Shown one piece after another: positions 41,602 to 51,300 of a DNA stretch of 64,000 bases. This DNA is from Vibrio owensii CAIM 1854 = LMG 25443 (GTDB taxonomy: Bacteria > Pseudomonadota > Gammaproteobacteria > Enterobacterales > Vibrionaceae), in assembly GCF_000817815.1 (NCBI RefSeq), contig NZ_JPRD01000048.1, positions 23,188-87,187 of the forward strand. The letters are read 5' to 3'. Made by a program: the position numbers and the translations under genes. The notes beneath the pieces were generated by a model that searched no databases, was not told the DNA's origin, and saw only the letters and a program-made list of their open reading frames with translations. The number at the start of each line of letters is the position of its first letter. Positions within the stretch are counted from its first letter, which is position 1.

Positions 41602-41621
41602 ATAACAAAGTTTCAGATACT

Positions 41622-41649
41622 AAAAAGCCAGGCATTGCCTGACTTTTTT
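41622..41649. terminator. bidirectional terminator between dciA and lpxC
   Basis: The stem AAAAAGCCAGGC/GCCTGACTTTTT with a 3-base loop (one mismatch on plus, a G-U on minus) has A/T runs on both sides, so it can end both converging transcripts. Confidence 0.85.
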
Positions 41650-41672
41650 TAATTTGTTTGCGTTGGCGTATT

Positions 41673-42590
41673 TTACGCTAGAACCATGTTTGGTTGTGCA
41701 AAAGCAACTGGTGAACCTTCTTCTTCTTCGAATGTTGTCCATTCCCATGCTTCTTGATCTGCAAGAACAGCACGTAGAAGTTGGTTGTTCAGACCATGGC
41801 CTGATTTGAACGCACGGAATTCACCGATAATTGCATGACCACACATGTAAAGGTCACCAATCGCGTCCAATACTTTGTGAGTAACAAATTCATTATCAAA
41901 GCGTAGACCTTCTTCATTAAGAATACGGTAATCATCCAGTACGATTGCGTTATCAAAGCTACCACCAAGAACTAGGTTCTGAGATTGTAGATATTCGATA
42001 TCACGCATGAAACCAAACGTACGTGCACGAGAGATCTCGCGAACGAAACCTTGAGATGAGAAATCAAACAGAAGACGTTGCTCGTCTGATTCGATCGCAG
42101 GGTGGTTGAATTCAATTTCGAAGTCCATACGGAAGCCGTTAAATGGAACAAACTCTGCCCACTTATCGCCATCTTCAAAACGAACTGGTTTCTTAATACG
42201 GATAAAACGCTTAGGTGCATTTTGCGTTTCGATACCTGCTTGTTGTAGCAAGTATACGAATGGGCTAGCGCTACCATCCATGATTGGAATTTCAGGTGCG
42301 TCAACTTCAACAATAATGTTGTCGATGCCCATACCAGCAAGTGCCGCGTTCAAGTGTTCAACAGTTGAAATACGCACGCCTTCGTCGTTCACTAGTGCTG
42401 TACACAGCATAGTGTCACGAACAGACGCAGGATCAGCTGGAAAATCTACAGGTGGGTTTACATCTGTACGACGGTAAATGATACCTGTATTAGCAGCAGC
42501 TGGGCGCAGAGTAAGCGTGACTTTACGACCAGAGTGGAGACCCACACCAGTTGTTTTCACTATTTCTTTCAGAGTACGTTGTCTGATCAT
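41673..42590 (-). CDS. lpxC: UDP-3-O-acyl-N-acetylglucosamine deacetylase
   Basis: The 305-residue zinc enzyme commits UDP-GlcNAc derivatives to lipid A. Zinc ligands and catalytic residues are in STVEHLNAALAGMG (His near 79), HKVLDAIGDLYM (His and Asp near 240) and GHGLNNQLL (His near 268). The start MIRQRTLKEIVKTTGVGLHSG is typical. It is the last gene of the dcw strand, 101 bp after ftsZ, and probably has its own promoter in that gap. Confidence 0.98.
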   Translation of the reverse strand: MIRQRTLKEIVKTTGVGLHSGRKVTLTLRPAAANTGIIYRRTDVNPPVDFPADPASVRDTMLCTALVNDEGVRISTVEHLNAALAGMGIDNIIVEVDAPEIPIMDGSASPFVYLLQQAGIETQNAPKRFIRIKKPVRFEDGDKWAEFVPFNGFRMDFEIEFNHPAIESDEQRLLFDFSSQGFVREISRARTFGFMRDIEYLQSQNLVLGGSFDNAIVLDDYRILNEEGLRFDNEFVTHKVLDAIGDLYMCGHAIIGEFRAFKSGHGLNNQLLRAVLADQEAWEWTTFEEEEGSPVAFAQPNMVLA

Positions 42591-42691
42591 CTGCTTGCCT
42601 CTCTAAAATGTGCTACAAAACACGGCCGTCTGTAACGTCGACCGTGAATGCTACCATAATTTTGAGCTATGTCAAATTTATGGGTTAAAGA

Positions 42692-43936
42692 TTAATCAGC
42701 CTGACGACGCAAAAATGCCGGTATATCTAAATAACCGCTTTCTTTCTCTTGCTTTGGTGCTGCAGAGCTTTGGCTCGCAGAAGAAGCAGGAGATGAAACT
42801 GTGTTTGTCGGCTGAGGAGTTACCTGTGGCTTCTCTTGCACTGGAGTAGTTTGCAAGGTCTGTGCCGGTTTCTCTTCAGCTTGTGGCGCTGCAGCTTGCT
42901 GTTGTGGTTGAGTTTGCGGAGCAGCTGTTGGAGCTACTTTCGCTTTGCCACCCGCAACTAGCGTGATGTCTGGTTTTTTCTCGTTGCCGATGCCCGTCGC
43001 AACAACTGTTACACGGATTTCGTCAGTCATATCTGGGTCTAGAGAAGTACCGATAACCACTGTCGCATTGTCAGAAGCAAATGCTTTCACTGTGTTACCC
43101 ACTGTCTCAAACTCGTCCAGACGCATGTCCAAACCAGCAGTGATGTTAACAAGAACACCACGAGCGCCTGCTAGATCGATGTCTTCTAGAAGCGGGCTAG
43201 AAATTGCCATTTCTGCTGCTTCTTCCGCACGATCTTCGCCTTTCGCGATGCCGCTACCCATCATTGCATGACCCATCTCAGACATCACAGTACGTACGTC
43301 TGCGAAGTCGACGTTGATCATGCCAGGACGAGTGATTAGCTCTGCAATACCTTGAACCGCGTTCTTAAGAACGTCGTTCGCGCTTGCAAATGCTTCTAGC
43401 AGTGTTACACCACGACCAAGTACTTTAAGCAGCTTCTCGTTTGGAATCGTGATCAAAGAGTCAACGTGCTTAGACAGTTCGTCGATACCTTGCTCAGCAA
43501 ATGCCAAACGTTTTTTGCCTTCAAAGCTGAACGGTTTTGTTACTACCGCAACAGTAAGAATGCCAAGCTCTTTAGCTACTTCAGCAATAACAGGTGCTGC
43601 ACCAGTACCTGTACCACCACCCATACCAGCTGCGATAAACACCATATCGGCACCGGTTAGGGAATCTTTAATTCGATCTCTGTCTTCGAGAGCTGCCTCA
43701 CGGCCGACCTGTGGATTCGCACCTGCACCCAGACCTTTAGTGATATCACCACCAATCTGAATGACATTGCCAACGCTTGTCTTACGAAGTGCTTGCGCAT
43801 CAGTGTTGACGCTGATGAATTCCACACCTTCGATGGATTCACGCACCATGTGTTCAACAGCGTTACCACCGCCGCCACCAACTCCAACGACCTTGATTAC
43901 TGCATCGTCAGACATTTCCATCATCGGTTCAAACAT
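42692..43936 (-). CDS. ftsZ: cell division protein FtsZ
   Basis: The protein has 414 residues from the ATG at 43936 (GGAGA upstream), giving MFEPMMEMSDD; the longer reading to 43960 is not supported. FtsZ is the tubulin-like GTPase that forms the Z ring. The G box VVGVGGGGGNAVEHM, signature GGGTGTGAAPV and synergy-loop residues (NVDFADVRTVMSE) are intact. The variable linker (about 320-395) is rich in Gln, Ala and Pro, and the C-terminal peptide LDIPAFLRRQAD binds FtsA and ZipA. It is 30 bp after ftsA. Confidence 0.98.
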   Translation of the reverse strand: MFEPMMEMSDDAVIKVVGVGGGGGNAVEHMVRESIEGVEFISVNTDAQALRKTSVGNVIQIGGDITKGLGAGANPQVGREAALEDRDRIKDSLTGADMVFIAAGMGGGTGTGAAPVIAEVAKELGILTVAVVTKPFSFEGKKRLAFAEQGIDELSKHVDSLITIPNEKLLKVLGRGVTLLEAFASANDVLKNAVQGIAELITRPGMINVDFADVRTVMSEMGHAMMGSGIAKGEDRAEEAAEMAISSPLLEDIDLAGARGVLVNITAGLDMRLDEFETVGNTVKAFASDNATVVIGTSLDPDMTDEIRVTVVATGIGNEKKPDITLVAGGKAKVAPTAAPQTQPQQQAAAPQAEEKPAQTLQTTPVQEKPQVTPQPTNTVSSPASSASQSSAAPKQEKESGYLDIPAFLRRQAD

Positions 43937-43966
43937 GTGTTGTCTCCGTTTATCCTGCAACTCAGG

Positions 43967-45229
43967 TTAAAACTCTTTTTGTATCCAATTACGCAATTTA
44001 CCGAAAAAGCCAGTAACAGATGAGCGCTTAGGTTCATTATAATCGCTATCGTCGCTAGACTGCATGTCTCTTGCGTAATGAAGTAATCCAACTGCCGTAG
44101 AATGGTACGGCTCTTTTACATAGTCAGTTAAGCCGCTGACTTCGAGCGGTTTGCCGACCCTTACTTGGTTGCGGAATACGCGTTCCGCACATTCTACCAC
44201 TCCTTCGATTTGCGCAGCACCGCCGGTGAGAACTACACCCGCGGCGAGATGGTGCTTGATGCCCTCTTCGCGCAATTTCGCTTGTACAGAGTCGATAGTT
44301 TGGTTAACCAGTCCCATAAGCTCTGAGTATCGCGGCTCAATCACTTCTGACAAAGTCTGACGTTGCAGACTACGTGAAGGTCGGCCACCCACGCTTGGAA
44401 CGTTAACCGTGTCATCCTTACTGACTAGTTCACTCAAGGCACAGCCATATTTGACTTTTATTTCTTCAGCATCGCTCACTGGCGTACCAAAAGCAAAGGC
44501 AATATCGCTAGTTACCGCATTTCCTGCATAAGAAAATACTTCAGTGTGACGTAACGCACCACCGGTCCAGATAGAAACATCCATCGTACCAGCGCCGATA
44601 TCGACCACACAAACCCCAAGCTCTCTTTCGTCCTCGGTAATTACCGCATTACTTGCAGCAAGCCCAGAAAACACAAGTTGCTCTACTTTAAGGCCGCAGC
44701 GTTCTACTGCCTTAATAATATTGCGTGCCATATCATTATGGCATGAGATCAAATGGACACTCACTTCCATTCTCACTCCTGATAAACCAAGTGGGTTTTT
44801 AATGCCCTCTTGGTAGTCGATGGTGAACTCTTGCGGAATCACATGAAGGATTCGCTGTTCATCACCGATTTTAATCGATTTTGCAGTATGGATAGCGCGA
44901 TCCATATCTTCTTGAGAAACTTCCTCGTCCGATATAGTGCCCATGCCTTTTTCAATTCGGCTTGCGATATGCTTACCAGACAACGAAATGAATACTCGGC
45001 TGATTTGGCATTCCGCCATTAACTCAGCTTGATCAACTGCGCGTTGTACTGATTTTACAACCGACTCCAAATCATTCACGCCGCCTTTATCCATGCCACG
45101 TGAAGGGCTGCTACCCGCACCAATAATATTTATTTGGCCATCCGGTAGAATCTCACCCACTAGAGCTGATACGGTTGCAGTGCCTATATCAAGACCAACA
45201 ATAATGTTGTCATCAGCGGCCTTAGTCAT
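43967..45229 (-). CDS. ftsA: cell division protein FtsA
   Basis: The 420-residue actin-like ATPase tethers FtsZ to the membrane. Nucleotide-binding motifs appear in IIVGLDIGTATVSALVGE and VVDIGAGTMDVSIW. The C-terminal amphipathic membrane-targeting helix is GFFGKLRNWIQKEF. The start overlaps the ftsQ stop by 8 bp, so translation is coupled. Confidence 0.98.
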   Translation of the reverse strand: MTKAADDNIIVGLDIGTATVSALVGEILPDGQINIIGAGSSPSRGMDKGGVNDLESVVKSVQRAVDQAELMAECQISRVFISLSGKHIASRIEKGMGTISDEEVSQEDMDRAIHTAKSIKIGDEQRILHVIPQEFTIDYQEGIKNPLGLSGVRMEVSVHLISCHNDMARNIIKAVERCGLKVEQLVFSGLAASNAVITEDERELGVCVVDIGAGTMDVSIWTGGALRHTEVFSYAGNAVTSDIAFAFGTPVSDAEEIKVKYGCALSELVSKDDTVNVPSVGGRPSRSLQRQTLSEVIEPRYSELMGLVNQTIDSVQAKLREEGIKHHLAAGVVLTGGAAQIEGVVECAERVFRNQVRVGKPLEVSGLTDYVKEPYHSTAVGLLHYARDMQSSDDSDYNEPKRSSVTGFFGKLRNWIQKEF

Positions 45230-46007
45230 TCGTACTCTCTTGTTCTAACTCATGTTCAGGAAACCACCCAACGGCGGCTCCAGTATCGTACCTAAGATCG
45301 ATATAACTGATTCTTTGAGTGTCACTGCCAAGCTTGTTATAAAGCGAGAAAAAACGCTCTATACGCTCATCCAGAGACTCTTTACCGAGCTCTAGTCGAA
45401 TACCGTTATCAAGGATGATTTGCCAAGCTCGTCGCTCGTTTAATACTAGAGACGATATAGCGAGACCCAATGTTTGGAACTTAGGTCGGAGTTCGCGATA
45501 GGTTTGCAAGACTTCCGGCCCGGTTTCATTGGGTCCATATAACTTAACTTTCTCTTCCTTTAGCAGGCCGACATCGCCTTCGAATACCAAACCATTATTG
45601 TCTAACAGTTCGTTGCCATTCCAGATGGCTACAGGGCGATGTTCTGTCAAAAATACTTTTACCGTGTCCGGCCACTGCTTGCGAATTGCGGCATGCGCAA
45701 CCCAAGGAATGGCTTCTACACTATGCTGCAGCACATCAATGTCTTGCGACATAAAGGTGCCGATATGATCAATCTGGCTAAACGCCGCTTGAACATCGTC
45801 TGCAGTGACGTACTCCAATTTACCTTGAAGCACAATTTTGGAGAGAGGTAACCTTTGGTCATCCCACATCCAACTGATCGCTGAGTACAAAACAGAACTA
45901 ATTAAGGTCACCACGACAACGAAAAATAGCGCACCTAAAATTTTATCTTGGCGACCACGATTGTTATCCGTGTTAAGTCGCTCTTCATTCAGTGCAATAT
46001 TCAACAA
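45222..46007 (-). CDS. ftsQ: cell division protein FtsQ
   Basis: The 261-residue bitopic protein has a short cytoplasmic part (about 24 residues), one membrane helix (GALFFVVVVTLISSVLYSAI, about 25-45), a POTRA domain beginning LPLSKIVLQGKLEYVTADDV, and the beta domain that binds FtsB/FtsL. The reading frame has no upstream ATG, so initiation is at a TTG (46007, or the adjacent one at 46004), with AGGA about ten bases before. No ddlB gene precedes it, unlike in E. coli. Confidence 0.95.
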   Translation of the reverse strand: MLNIALNEERLNTDNNRGRQDKILGALFFVVVVTLISSVLYSAISWMWDDQRLPLSKIVLQGKLEYVTADDVQAAFSQIDHIGTFMSQDIDVLQHSVEAIPWVAHAAIRKQWPDTVKVFLTEHRPVAIWNGNELLDNNGLVFEGDVGLLKEEKVKLYGPNETGPEVLQTYRELRPKFQTLGLAISSLVLNERRAWQIILDNGIRLELGKESLDERIERFFSLYNKLGSDTQRISYIDLRYDTGAAVGWFPEHELEQESTND

Positions 46008-46143
46008 CGTCTTCGTTTCCTGACTTTTGTCCTGTACTTTTCACCGATTTAGCTAACATCGGCAAAAGTATTGACTTTAACCTTGGGATTATACTGAGCT
46101 CTTGTAAACTATCAAACACTGATAGCGATAAATCACAACGTTC

Positions 46144-46189
46144 TTGACGCAAAATCGAGATCTAGGTCTTTCTCTGTGCTTTGCGTCAA
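46144..46189 (-). repeat. inverted repeat between murC and ftsQ
   Basis: TTGACGCAAA and TTTGCGTCAA form a perfect 10-bp inverted repeat separated by 26 bases, with a further GAGA/TCTC pairing inside. There is no U-tract, so it is not a standard terminator. It starts 10 bp after the murC stop codon and lies in the 191-bp gap before ftsQ. Confidence 0.8.
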
Positions 46190-46198
46190 TCGTCGCTG

Positions 46199-47656
46199 TT
46201 AGCCGAGCATCTTGTTAATGTTTAATTCAAGTGCTGCAAGTTGCTTCGCTACTTTACCGACATCACCCGCGCCTTGCGTCAAAATCAGGTCGCCGTCTTG
46301 TATAACGTTAGCTAAAACTGAAGGCAATTGCTCTATTTCAGGAACAAAAATTGGATCCACCTTCCCACGACTGCGGATAGTTCGGCATAAAGCACGGCCA
46401 TCAGCACCTGCAATTGGCTTTTCACCAGCCGCGTAAACGTCCAACATGATGAGAACGTCAACCTGCTCAAGTACATTCGCAAAGTCATCGTATAAATCAC
46501 GAGTTCGGCTATAACGGTGCGGTTGGAAAATCATCACCAAACGCTTGTCTTGCCATCCGCTGCGCGCAGCATTAATGGTTACGTCCACTTCTGTTGGGTG
46601 GTGACCGTAGTCATCAACAAGCATTGCATGACCGTTGCCAGTATCAAACTCGCCTAAATGATCAAAGCGACGACCTGTACCTTGAGTACCTGCCATTGCT
46701 TTTAGGATTGCTTCATCACTGATGTCGTCTTCTGTCGCTACGGCAATCGCTGCTGATGCATTGAGTGCATTGTGACGACCAGGGATGTTTAGTGTGATAT
46801 CCAGATTCGCACGACCTTCGCGTACCACGGTGAATTTGCCTTGCTGGCCTTCTTGATGGTAATTCTCGATACGTACGTCGGCATCCTCAGAGAAGCCGTA
46901 AGTAATCACTTGGCGGCTAATACGCGGAATCAGCTCACGAATCACAGGATCGTCGATGCATACAATCGCTTGACCATAAAACGGTAGGTTGTGAAGGAAA
47001 TCGATGAAGGTTTGCTTCAAGGTTTCAAAGTCACCACCGTAAGTATCCATGTGGTCAGCTTCGATGTTTGTTACGATGCTCACCATAGGTTGCAGGTGCA
47101 AGAATGAAGCATCACTTTCGTCTGCTTCAGCAATCAAAATTCGGCTAGAACCTAGGCGCGCATTTGTACCCGCGCTCTTTACCAGACCACCGTTTACAAA
47201 CGTTGGATCAAGGCCTGCTTCAGAATAGATCTGAGTGACAAGAGCGGTCGTCGTCGTTTTGCCGTGTGTACCTGCGACAGCAATACCGTGACGGAATCGC
47301 ATCAATTCAGCCAACATCTCTGCGCGGCGTACGATAGGGATACGTAATTCACGTGCCGCCATCACTTCTGGGTTTTCTTCGTTGATCGCCGTTGACACAA
47401 CAACCACACTGGCTTTTTCTACATTGCTCGCTTGGTGGCCGATAAATACGGTTGCACCTTTTGATACCAAACGCTCTGTCACTGGGTTCTCTGATAGGTC
47501 AGAACCTGTGATTTGGTAGCCTTCGTTCAACAGCACTTCTGCAATGCCGCTCATGCCCGCACCACCAATACCGATGAAGTGGATGGATTTCACGCGGCGC
47601 ATCTCTGGCACCATTGCGCGAATCTGAGCTAAGTCTTGTGTATGTTGGATTGTCAT
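46199..47656 (-). CDS. murC: UDP-N-acetylmuramate--L-alanine ligase
   Basis: The protein has 485 residues from the ATG at 47656; an in-frame TTG further upstream at 47671 is less likely. It adds L-alanine to UDP-MurNAc, the first step of the peptide stem. The N-terminal nucleotide motif HFIGIGGAGMSGIAEVL, the Mur ligase P-loop VAGTHGKTTTTALV near residue 120, and the DDYGHHPTEV signature are intact. It follows murG by 22 bp. Confidence 0.98.
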   Translation of the reverse strand: MTIQHTQDLAQIRAMVPEMRRVKSIHFIGIGGAGMSGIAEVLLNEGYQITGSDLSENPVTERLVSKGATVFIGHQASNVEKASVVVVSTAINEENPEVMAARELRIPIVRRAEMLAELMRFRHGIAVAGTHGKTTTTALVTQIYSEAGLDPTFVNGGLVKSAGTNARLGSSRILIAEADESDASFLHLQPMVSIVTNIEADHMDTYGGDFETLKQTFIDFLHNLPFYGQAIVCIDDPVIRELIPRISRQVITYGFSEDADVRIENYHQEGQQGKFTVVREGRANLDITLNIPGRHNALNASAAIAVATEDDISDEAILKAMAGTQGTGRRFDHLGEFDTGNGHAMLVDDYGHHPTEVDVTINAARSGWQDKRLVMIFQPHRYSRTRDLYDDFANVLEQVDVLIMLDVYAAGEKPIAGADGRALCRTIRSRGKVDPIFVPEIEQLPSVLANVIQDGDLILTQGAGDVGKVAKQLAALELNINKMLG

Positions 47657-47678
47657 CAATTCTATTCTCAATAATTCG

Positions 47679-48746
47679 TTAACGCTTTTCGGTCAAAGCG
47701 ACAATGGCTTGTGCGACAACTCGGTCAGCATTCAATTTTGCAGCGCCACGCGCTTGCTCAGCCATTGTAAGTAAAGCTTGTCGATCCAATTGTTGGATCT
47801 GCTGAGTAAGTGACTCAACGGTTAAATCTGGTTGTTCAATCATTTTCGCCGCGCCGCAATCCACCAAGTGGTCAGCATTCAGTGCCTGCTGGCGGTCTTT
47901 ATGCATAAACGGAACAAAAATAGCGCCTACACCTGCCGCTGATACTTCAGAAACGGTTAACGCTCCAGAGCGACAAACTAGAAGGTCAGCCCATGCGTAA
48001 GCTTCTGCCACGTCATCAATGAACTCCGTTACTTCTGCATTTACCACACCATTAGCTTGGTATGCTGCGTTCACCTCTTCAGCGGAGCCTTTGCCCGCTT
48101 GATGACGAATACAGTAATCATCGCCCAATTTTGCCATCACTTCTGGCAAAGTTTGGTTAAGAATACGTGCGCCTTGGCTGCCACCCATCACCAAAATGCG
48201 AATTGGACCTTGGCGTTCTTGCATGCGCTCGATTGGCGCAGTTAATTGAGTCACGTCTTCACGAACTGGGTTACCAACTACTTCAGCATTTGGAAAAGCG
48301 CCAGGGAAAGCCTGAAAAACCTTCTTAGCGATTTTTGATAACCATTGGTTCGTTAAACCTGCGACTGCATTTTGCTCATGCAGAACAACAGGAATGCCGC
48401 TCATCCAAGCGGCAATACCACCAGGACCACTCACATAACCGCCCATGCCAAGCACTGCATCTGGCTGCCAGCGTTTCATGTGCGCACGAGCCTGCATGAT
48501 GGCATTGATAATTTGAAATGGTGCCGCAAGAAGACGCTTAACGCCTTGACCTCGTAGACCTTTTACTTTGATAAAGTCGATTTCAATGCCGTGTTTTGGC
48601 ACTAAATCCGCTTCCATTCTATCCGCGGTGCCTAACCAGCGAATCTCCCAACCTTGCTCTTGTAACTGCTTCGCTACCGCAAGACCTGGGAACACGTGAC
48701 CGCCAGTACCACCAGCCATCACCATCAAACGTTTATTTTTCTTCAT
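47679..48746 (-). CDS. murG: UDP-GlcNAc:lipid I N-acetylglucosaminyltransferase
   Basis: The 355-residue peripheral membrane GT-B enzyme converts lipid I to lipid II on the inner face of the cytoplasmic membrane. Motifs are VMAGGTGGHVFPGLAVA at the N-terminus, VLGMGGYVSGPGG, MGGSQGARILNQ, and LVCRSGALTVSE for UDP-GlcNAc binding. The start overlaps the ftsW stop by 14 bp. Confidence 0.98.
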   Translation of the reverse strand: MKKNKRLMVMAGGTGGHVFPGLAVAKQLQEQGWEIRWLGTADRMEADLVPKHGIEIDFIKVKGLRGQGVKRLLAAPFQIINAIMQARAHMKRWQPDAVLGMGGYVSGPGGIAAWMSGIPVVLHEQNAVAGLTNQWLSKIAKKVFQAFPGAFPNAEVVGNPVREDVTQLTAPIERMQERQGPIRILVMGGSQGARILNQTLPEVMAKLGDDYCIRHQAGKGSAEEVNAAYQANGVVNAEVTEFIDDVAEAYAWADLLVCRSGALTVSEVSAAGVGAIFVPFMHKDRQQALNADHLVDCGAAKMIEQPDLTVESLTQQIQQLDRQALLTMAEQARGAAKLNADRVVAQAIVALTEKR

Positions 48747-49929
48747 CGATTTGTTGTTCTGATTCTTTCTGACCGCGCTTTAAGCGGCACTCGTGATCGA
48801 TTCGCAGCAAGATAGATACTGCCACGGACATGATAATAAGACTCGAACCACCGTAACTGATCAGCGGTAGAGTAAGACCTTTGGTCGGAACGATACCAGC
48901 AGCTGCGCCGACGTTAACCAAAGTCTGAAAAGCAAACCAAATACCGATACCAAATGCGAGGTAACCACCAAACATTTCGCCTTCATCAAAAGCACGCTTG
49001 CCGATGTAAACGGCTTTAAGTACCAAGCTGAAGATCAGCATCAACACCAATACTACGCCTACAAAGCCAAGCTCTTCTGCTAACACCGCAAATACGAAGT
49101 CGGTGTGTGCTTCTGGTAGATATTCGAGTTTTTGAATTGAGTTACCGAGACCTTGGCCAAACCACTCACCACGACCAAACGCCATGAGTGACTGAGTGAG
49201 CTGATAACCGCTGCCGAATGGGTCTTCCCAAGGGTCTAAGAATGACGTCACACGGCGAATACGATATGGCTCTACCAAGATGAGGCCAACTACGGCACCG
49301 ATACCGGCAATCATCAGAGCTAAGAATTGCGTCAGTTTAGCGCCGGCAATGAATAGCATACCGAACAAGGTCACCAACATTACGACTACGGTACCTAAAT
49401 CGGGCTGCCCTAGAAGCAATACGGCGAAGAAGGCGAACACCATTATCGGCTTCATAAAACCGCCGAAGAAGGTTTGACGCACTTCATCTTGCTTACGCAC
49501 CAGATAACCGGACATAAAGACAAACAAGGAGAGCTTCGCCACCTCGGCTGGCTGCAAGTTGAAAAGGCCAAGCGGTATCCAGCGGGATGCACCGTTTACC
49601 GATTTACCTGCCACCAATACGATGATGAGCAATCCAAAAGCTATCCATAGAAGGTAGTGACTTCTCTTAAACCATTGCTCTAGAGGTACTTGGAGGATAA
49701 CGGAGGAAACACCAATCGCCAGCACCAAGAAAGTGGCGTGACGGAACATGAAGTGAAACGGTTGGTCCGTTAAACGTGAGCTGATCGGGAATGATGCCGA
49801 CGTCACCATCACCAAGCCAGTTAACATCAAACCCAGCGCAATCCAGACAAGTTGACGATCAAAGAGCGCCTCTGGTGCAGGATGCTTAAGCCAAGTGCCA
49901 ATGCTGCGTTTAACGTTACCTAAACCCAC
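48733..49929 (-). CDS. ftsW: SEDS peptidoglycan glycosyltransferase FtsW
   Basis: The 398-residue polytopic protein has about ten membrane helices. As a SEDS-family enzyme it polymerises septal glycan with its partner FtsI, which is encoded in the same cluster. Conserved segments include LFNLQPAEVAKLSLFVFM, LLGQPDLGTVVVM, and the C-terminal GLTLPLISYGGSS. The initiation codon is GTG at 49929, about ten bases after AAAGGT. It overlaps murG. Confidence 0.96.
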   Translation of the reverse strand: MGLGNVKRSIGTWLKHPAPEALFDRQLVWIALGLMLTGLVMVTSASFPISSRLTDQPFHFMFRHATFLVLAIGVSSVILQVPLEQWFKRSHYLLWIAFGLLIIVLVAGKSVNGASRWIPLGLFNLQPAEVAKLSLFVFMSGYLVRKQDEVRQTFFGGFMKPIMVFAFFAVLLLGQPDLGTVVVMLVTLFGMLFIAGAKLTQFLALMIAGIGAVVGLILVEPYRIRRVTSFLDPWEDPFGSGYQLTQSLMAFGRGEWFGQGLGNSIQKLEYLPEAHTDFVFAVLAEELGFVGVVLVLMLIFSLVLKAVYIGKRAFDEGEMFGGYLAFGIGIWFAFQTLVNVGAAAGIVPTKGLTLPLISYGGSSLIIMSVAVSILLRIDHECRLKRGQKESEQQIDEEK

Positions 49930-49947
49930 GAAGTGTGTGACCTTTAA

Positions 49948-51261
49948 TTATGCGTATTTCTCAGCAAGAGCTGCAAATGCGTCACCTCTTGCCATAAAGT
50001 TGTCGAACTGATCAAAGCTAGCACATGCCGGAGATAGCATCACCATATCGCCCGTTTTTAACTGCGAAGATATCTGTTGAATCACATCTTCCATGGTGTC
50101 GAAACGAGTTGCTGATTCATGCAGTGGCATAAATTCATCGCCATCTGCACCGAAGCAGCACAATTGTAGGTTCAGCGTTGCAAAGATCGGTTTTAATGGA
50201 GTGAAGTCCGCACCTTTGCCGACACCACCAACGAGTAAGTAAAGTTTACCCGTTGATTCAAGGCCAGAGAGTGCAGCCATAGTGCTCGCAATATTGGTTG
50301 CTTTTGAGTCATTCACCCATTTTACGCCACGATTATCCGCAACCACTTGGCATCGATGTGTCAAACCCGTGTAAGTTTTCAGTGCATTCAATGATTTGTG
50401 ATAATCCACACCCGCCGCTTTAAGCAGAGCAAGCACCACAAGTGCGTTAGCAAGGTTGTGCTGACCAACCAACTTCAATTCATCACTGGCAATCACACGC
50501 TGGCCATGATCAAGCAGCCAAGTACGATTACCGTCAACTTCAAGGCCGTATGCTTGTTCATCACTACCAAACGTCACCAACGGTGTTTCAGTCTCAGGGA
50601 AGGTTTCTCGATCATCACGGTTAACCACTGCCAGTTCTGCGTTATCAAAAATACGCAGCTTAGCTTGTCGGTAGTCCGCCATGCCGTCATAACGATCCAT
50701 GTGGTCTTCCGAAAGGTTTAGAAACGCCGCCGCTTTAAGCTTCAAGCTTGATGTGGTTTCTAGTTGGAAGCTAGACAGTTCAAGTACATACAAATCTGCG
50801 TCTTGCCCTAGCAAATCGAGAGCAGGAACCCCGATATTGCCACCAACACCAACCGTTAACCCGGCAGCTTTTGCTAGCACGCCGGTTAGGTCTGTGACCG
50901 TGCTTTTACCATTAGATCCGGTAATCGCAATAACTGGCTTATCGGCGGCCCACGCGAAAAGTTCGATATCACCAACGACGGGCGTACCTTTCGCAATGAT
51001 GGTTTGAATCTCTGGCGTTGCCAGTGCAATTCCAGGGTTAGTCACCACTAGGTCAGCATCTGCCAACCACTCAGTATTCCAACTGCCACTGTGCAGCTCT
51101 ACCTGCTCAGGTAAACGCTCCGCTCCCGGTGGATTCGCACGCGTATCGATGACTTTAACCGCCAGTTGCGGCTGATTTTTTGCAAGGTGTTTAACGACAG
51201 AGAGCCCGGTAATACCGAGCCCTACAACGACGACCTTATGTATGTTTTGCCAACGTTCCAT
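49948..51261 (-). CDS. murD: UDP-N-acetylmuramoyl-L-alanine--D-glutamate ligase
   Basis: The 437-residue Mur ligase adds D-glutamate. It has an N-terminal dinucleotide-like domain (VVVGLGITGLSVVKHL), the P-loop ITGSNGKSTVTDL near residue 115, and the C-terminal VNDSKATNIAS signature. It lies 39 bp after mraY and 18 bp before ftsW on the same strand. Confidence 0.98.
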   Translation of the reverse strand: MERWQNIHKVVVVGLGITGLSVVKHLAKNQPQLAVKVIDTRANPPGAERLPEQVELHSGSWNTEWLADADLVVTNPGIALATPEIQTIIAKGTPVVGDIELFAWAADKPVIAITGSNGKSTVTDLTGVLAKAAGLTVGVGGNIGVPALDLLGQDADLYVLELSSFQLETTSSLKLKAAAFLNLSEDHMDRYDGMADYRQAKLRIFDNAELAVVNRDDRETFPETETPLVTFGSDEQAYGLEVDGNRTWLLDHGQRVIASDELKLVGQHNLANALVVLALLKAAGVDYHKSLNALKTYTGLTHRCQVVADNRGVKWVNDSKATNIASTMAALSGLESTGKLYLLVGGVGKGADFTPLKPIFATLNLQLCCFGADGDEFMPLHESATRFDTMEDVIQQISSQLKTGDMVMLSPACASFDQFDNFMARGDAFAALAEKYA

Positions 51262-51300
51262 ATTTGATCACGCAATTTGTCTTGTTCTTGGAAAGTGCGA

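Noticed and set aside
46071..46095. TTGACT followed by TATACT on the plus strand between ftsQ and murC
   Set aside because: The spacing is only 13 bp and no plus-strand gene follows, so it is not a credible promoter.
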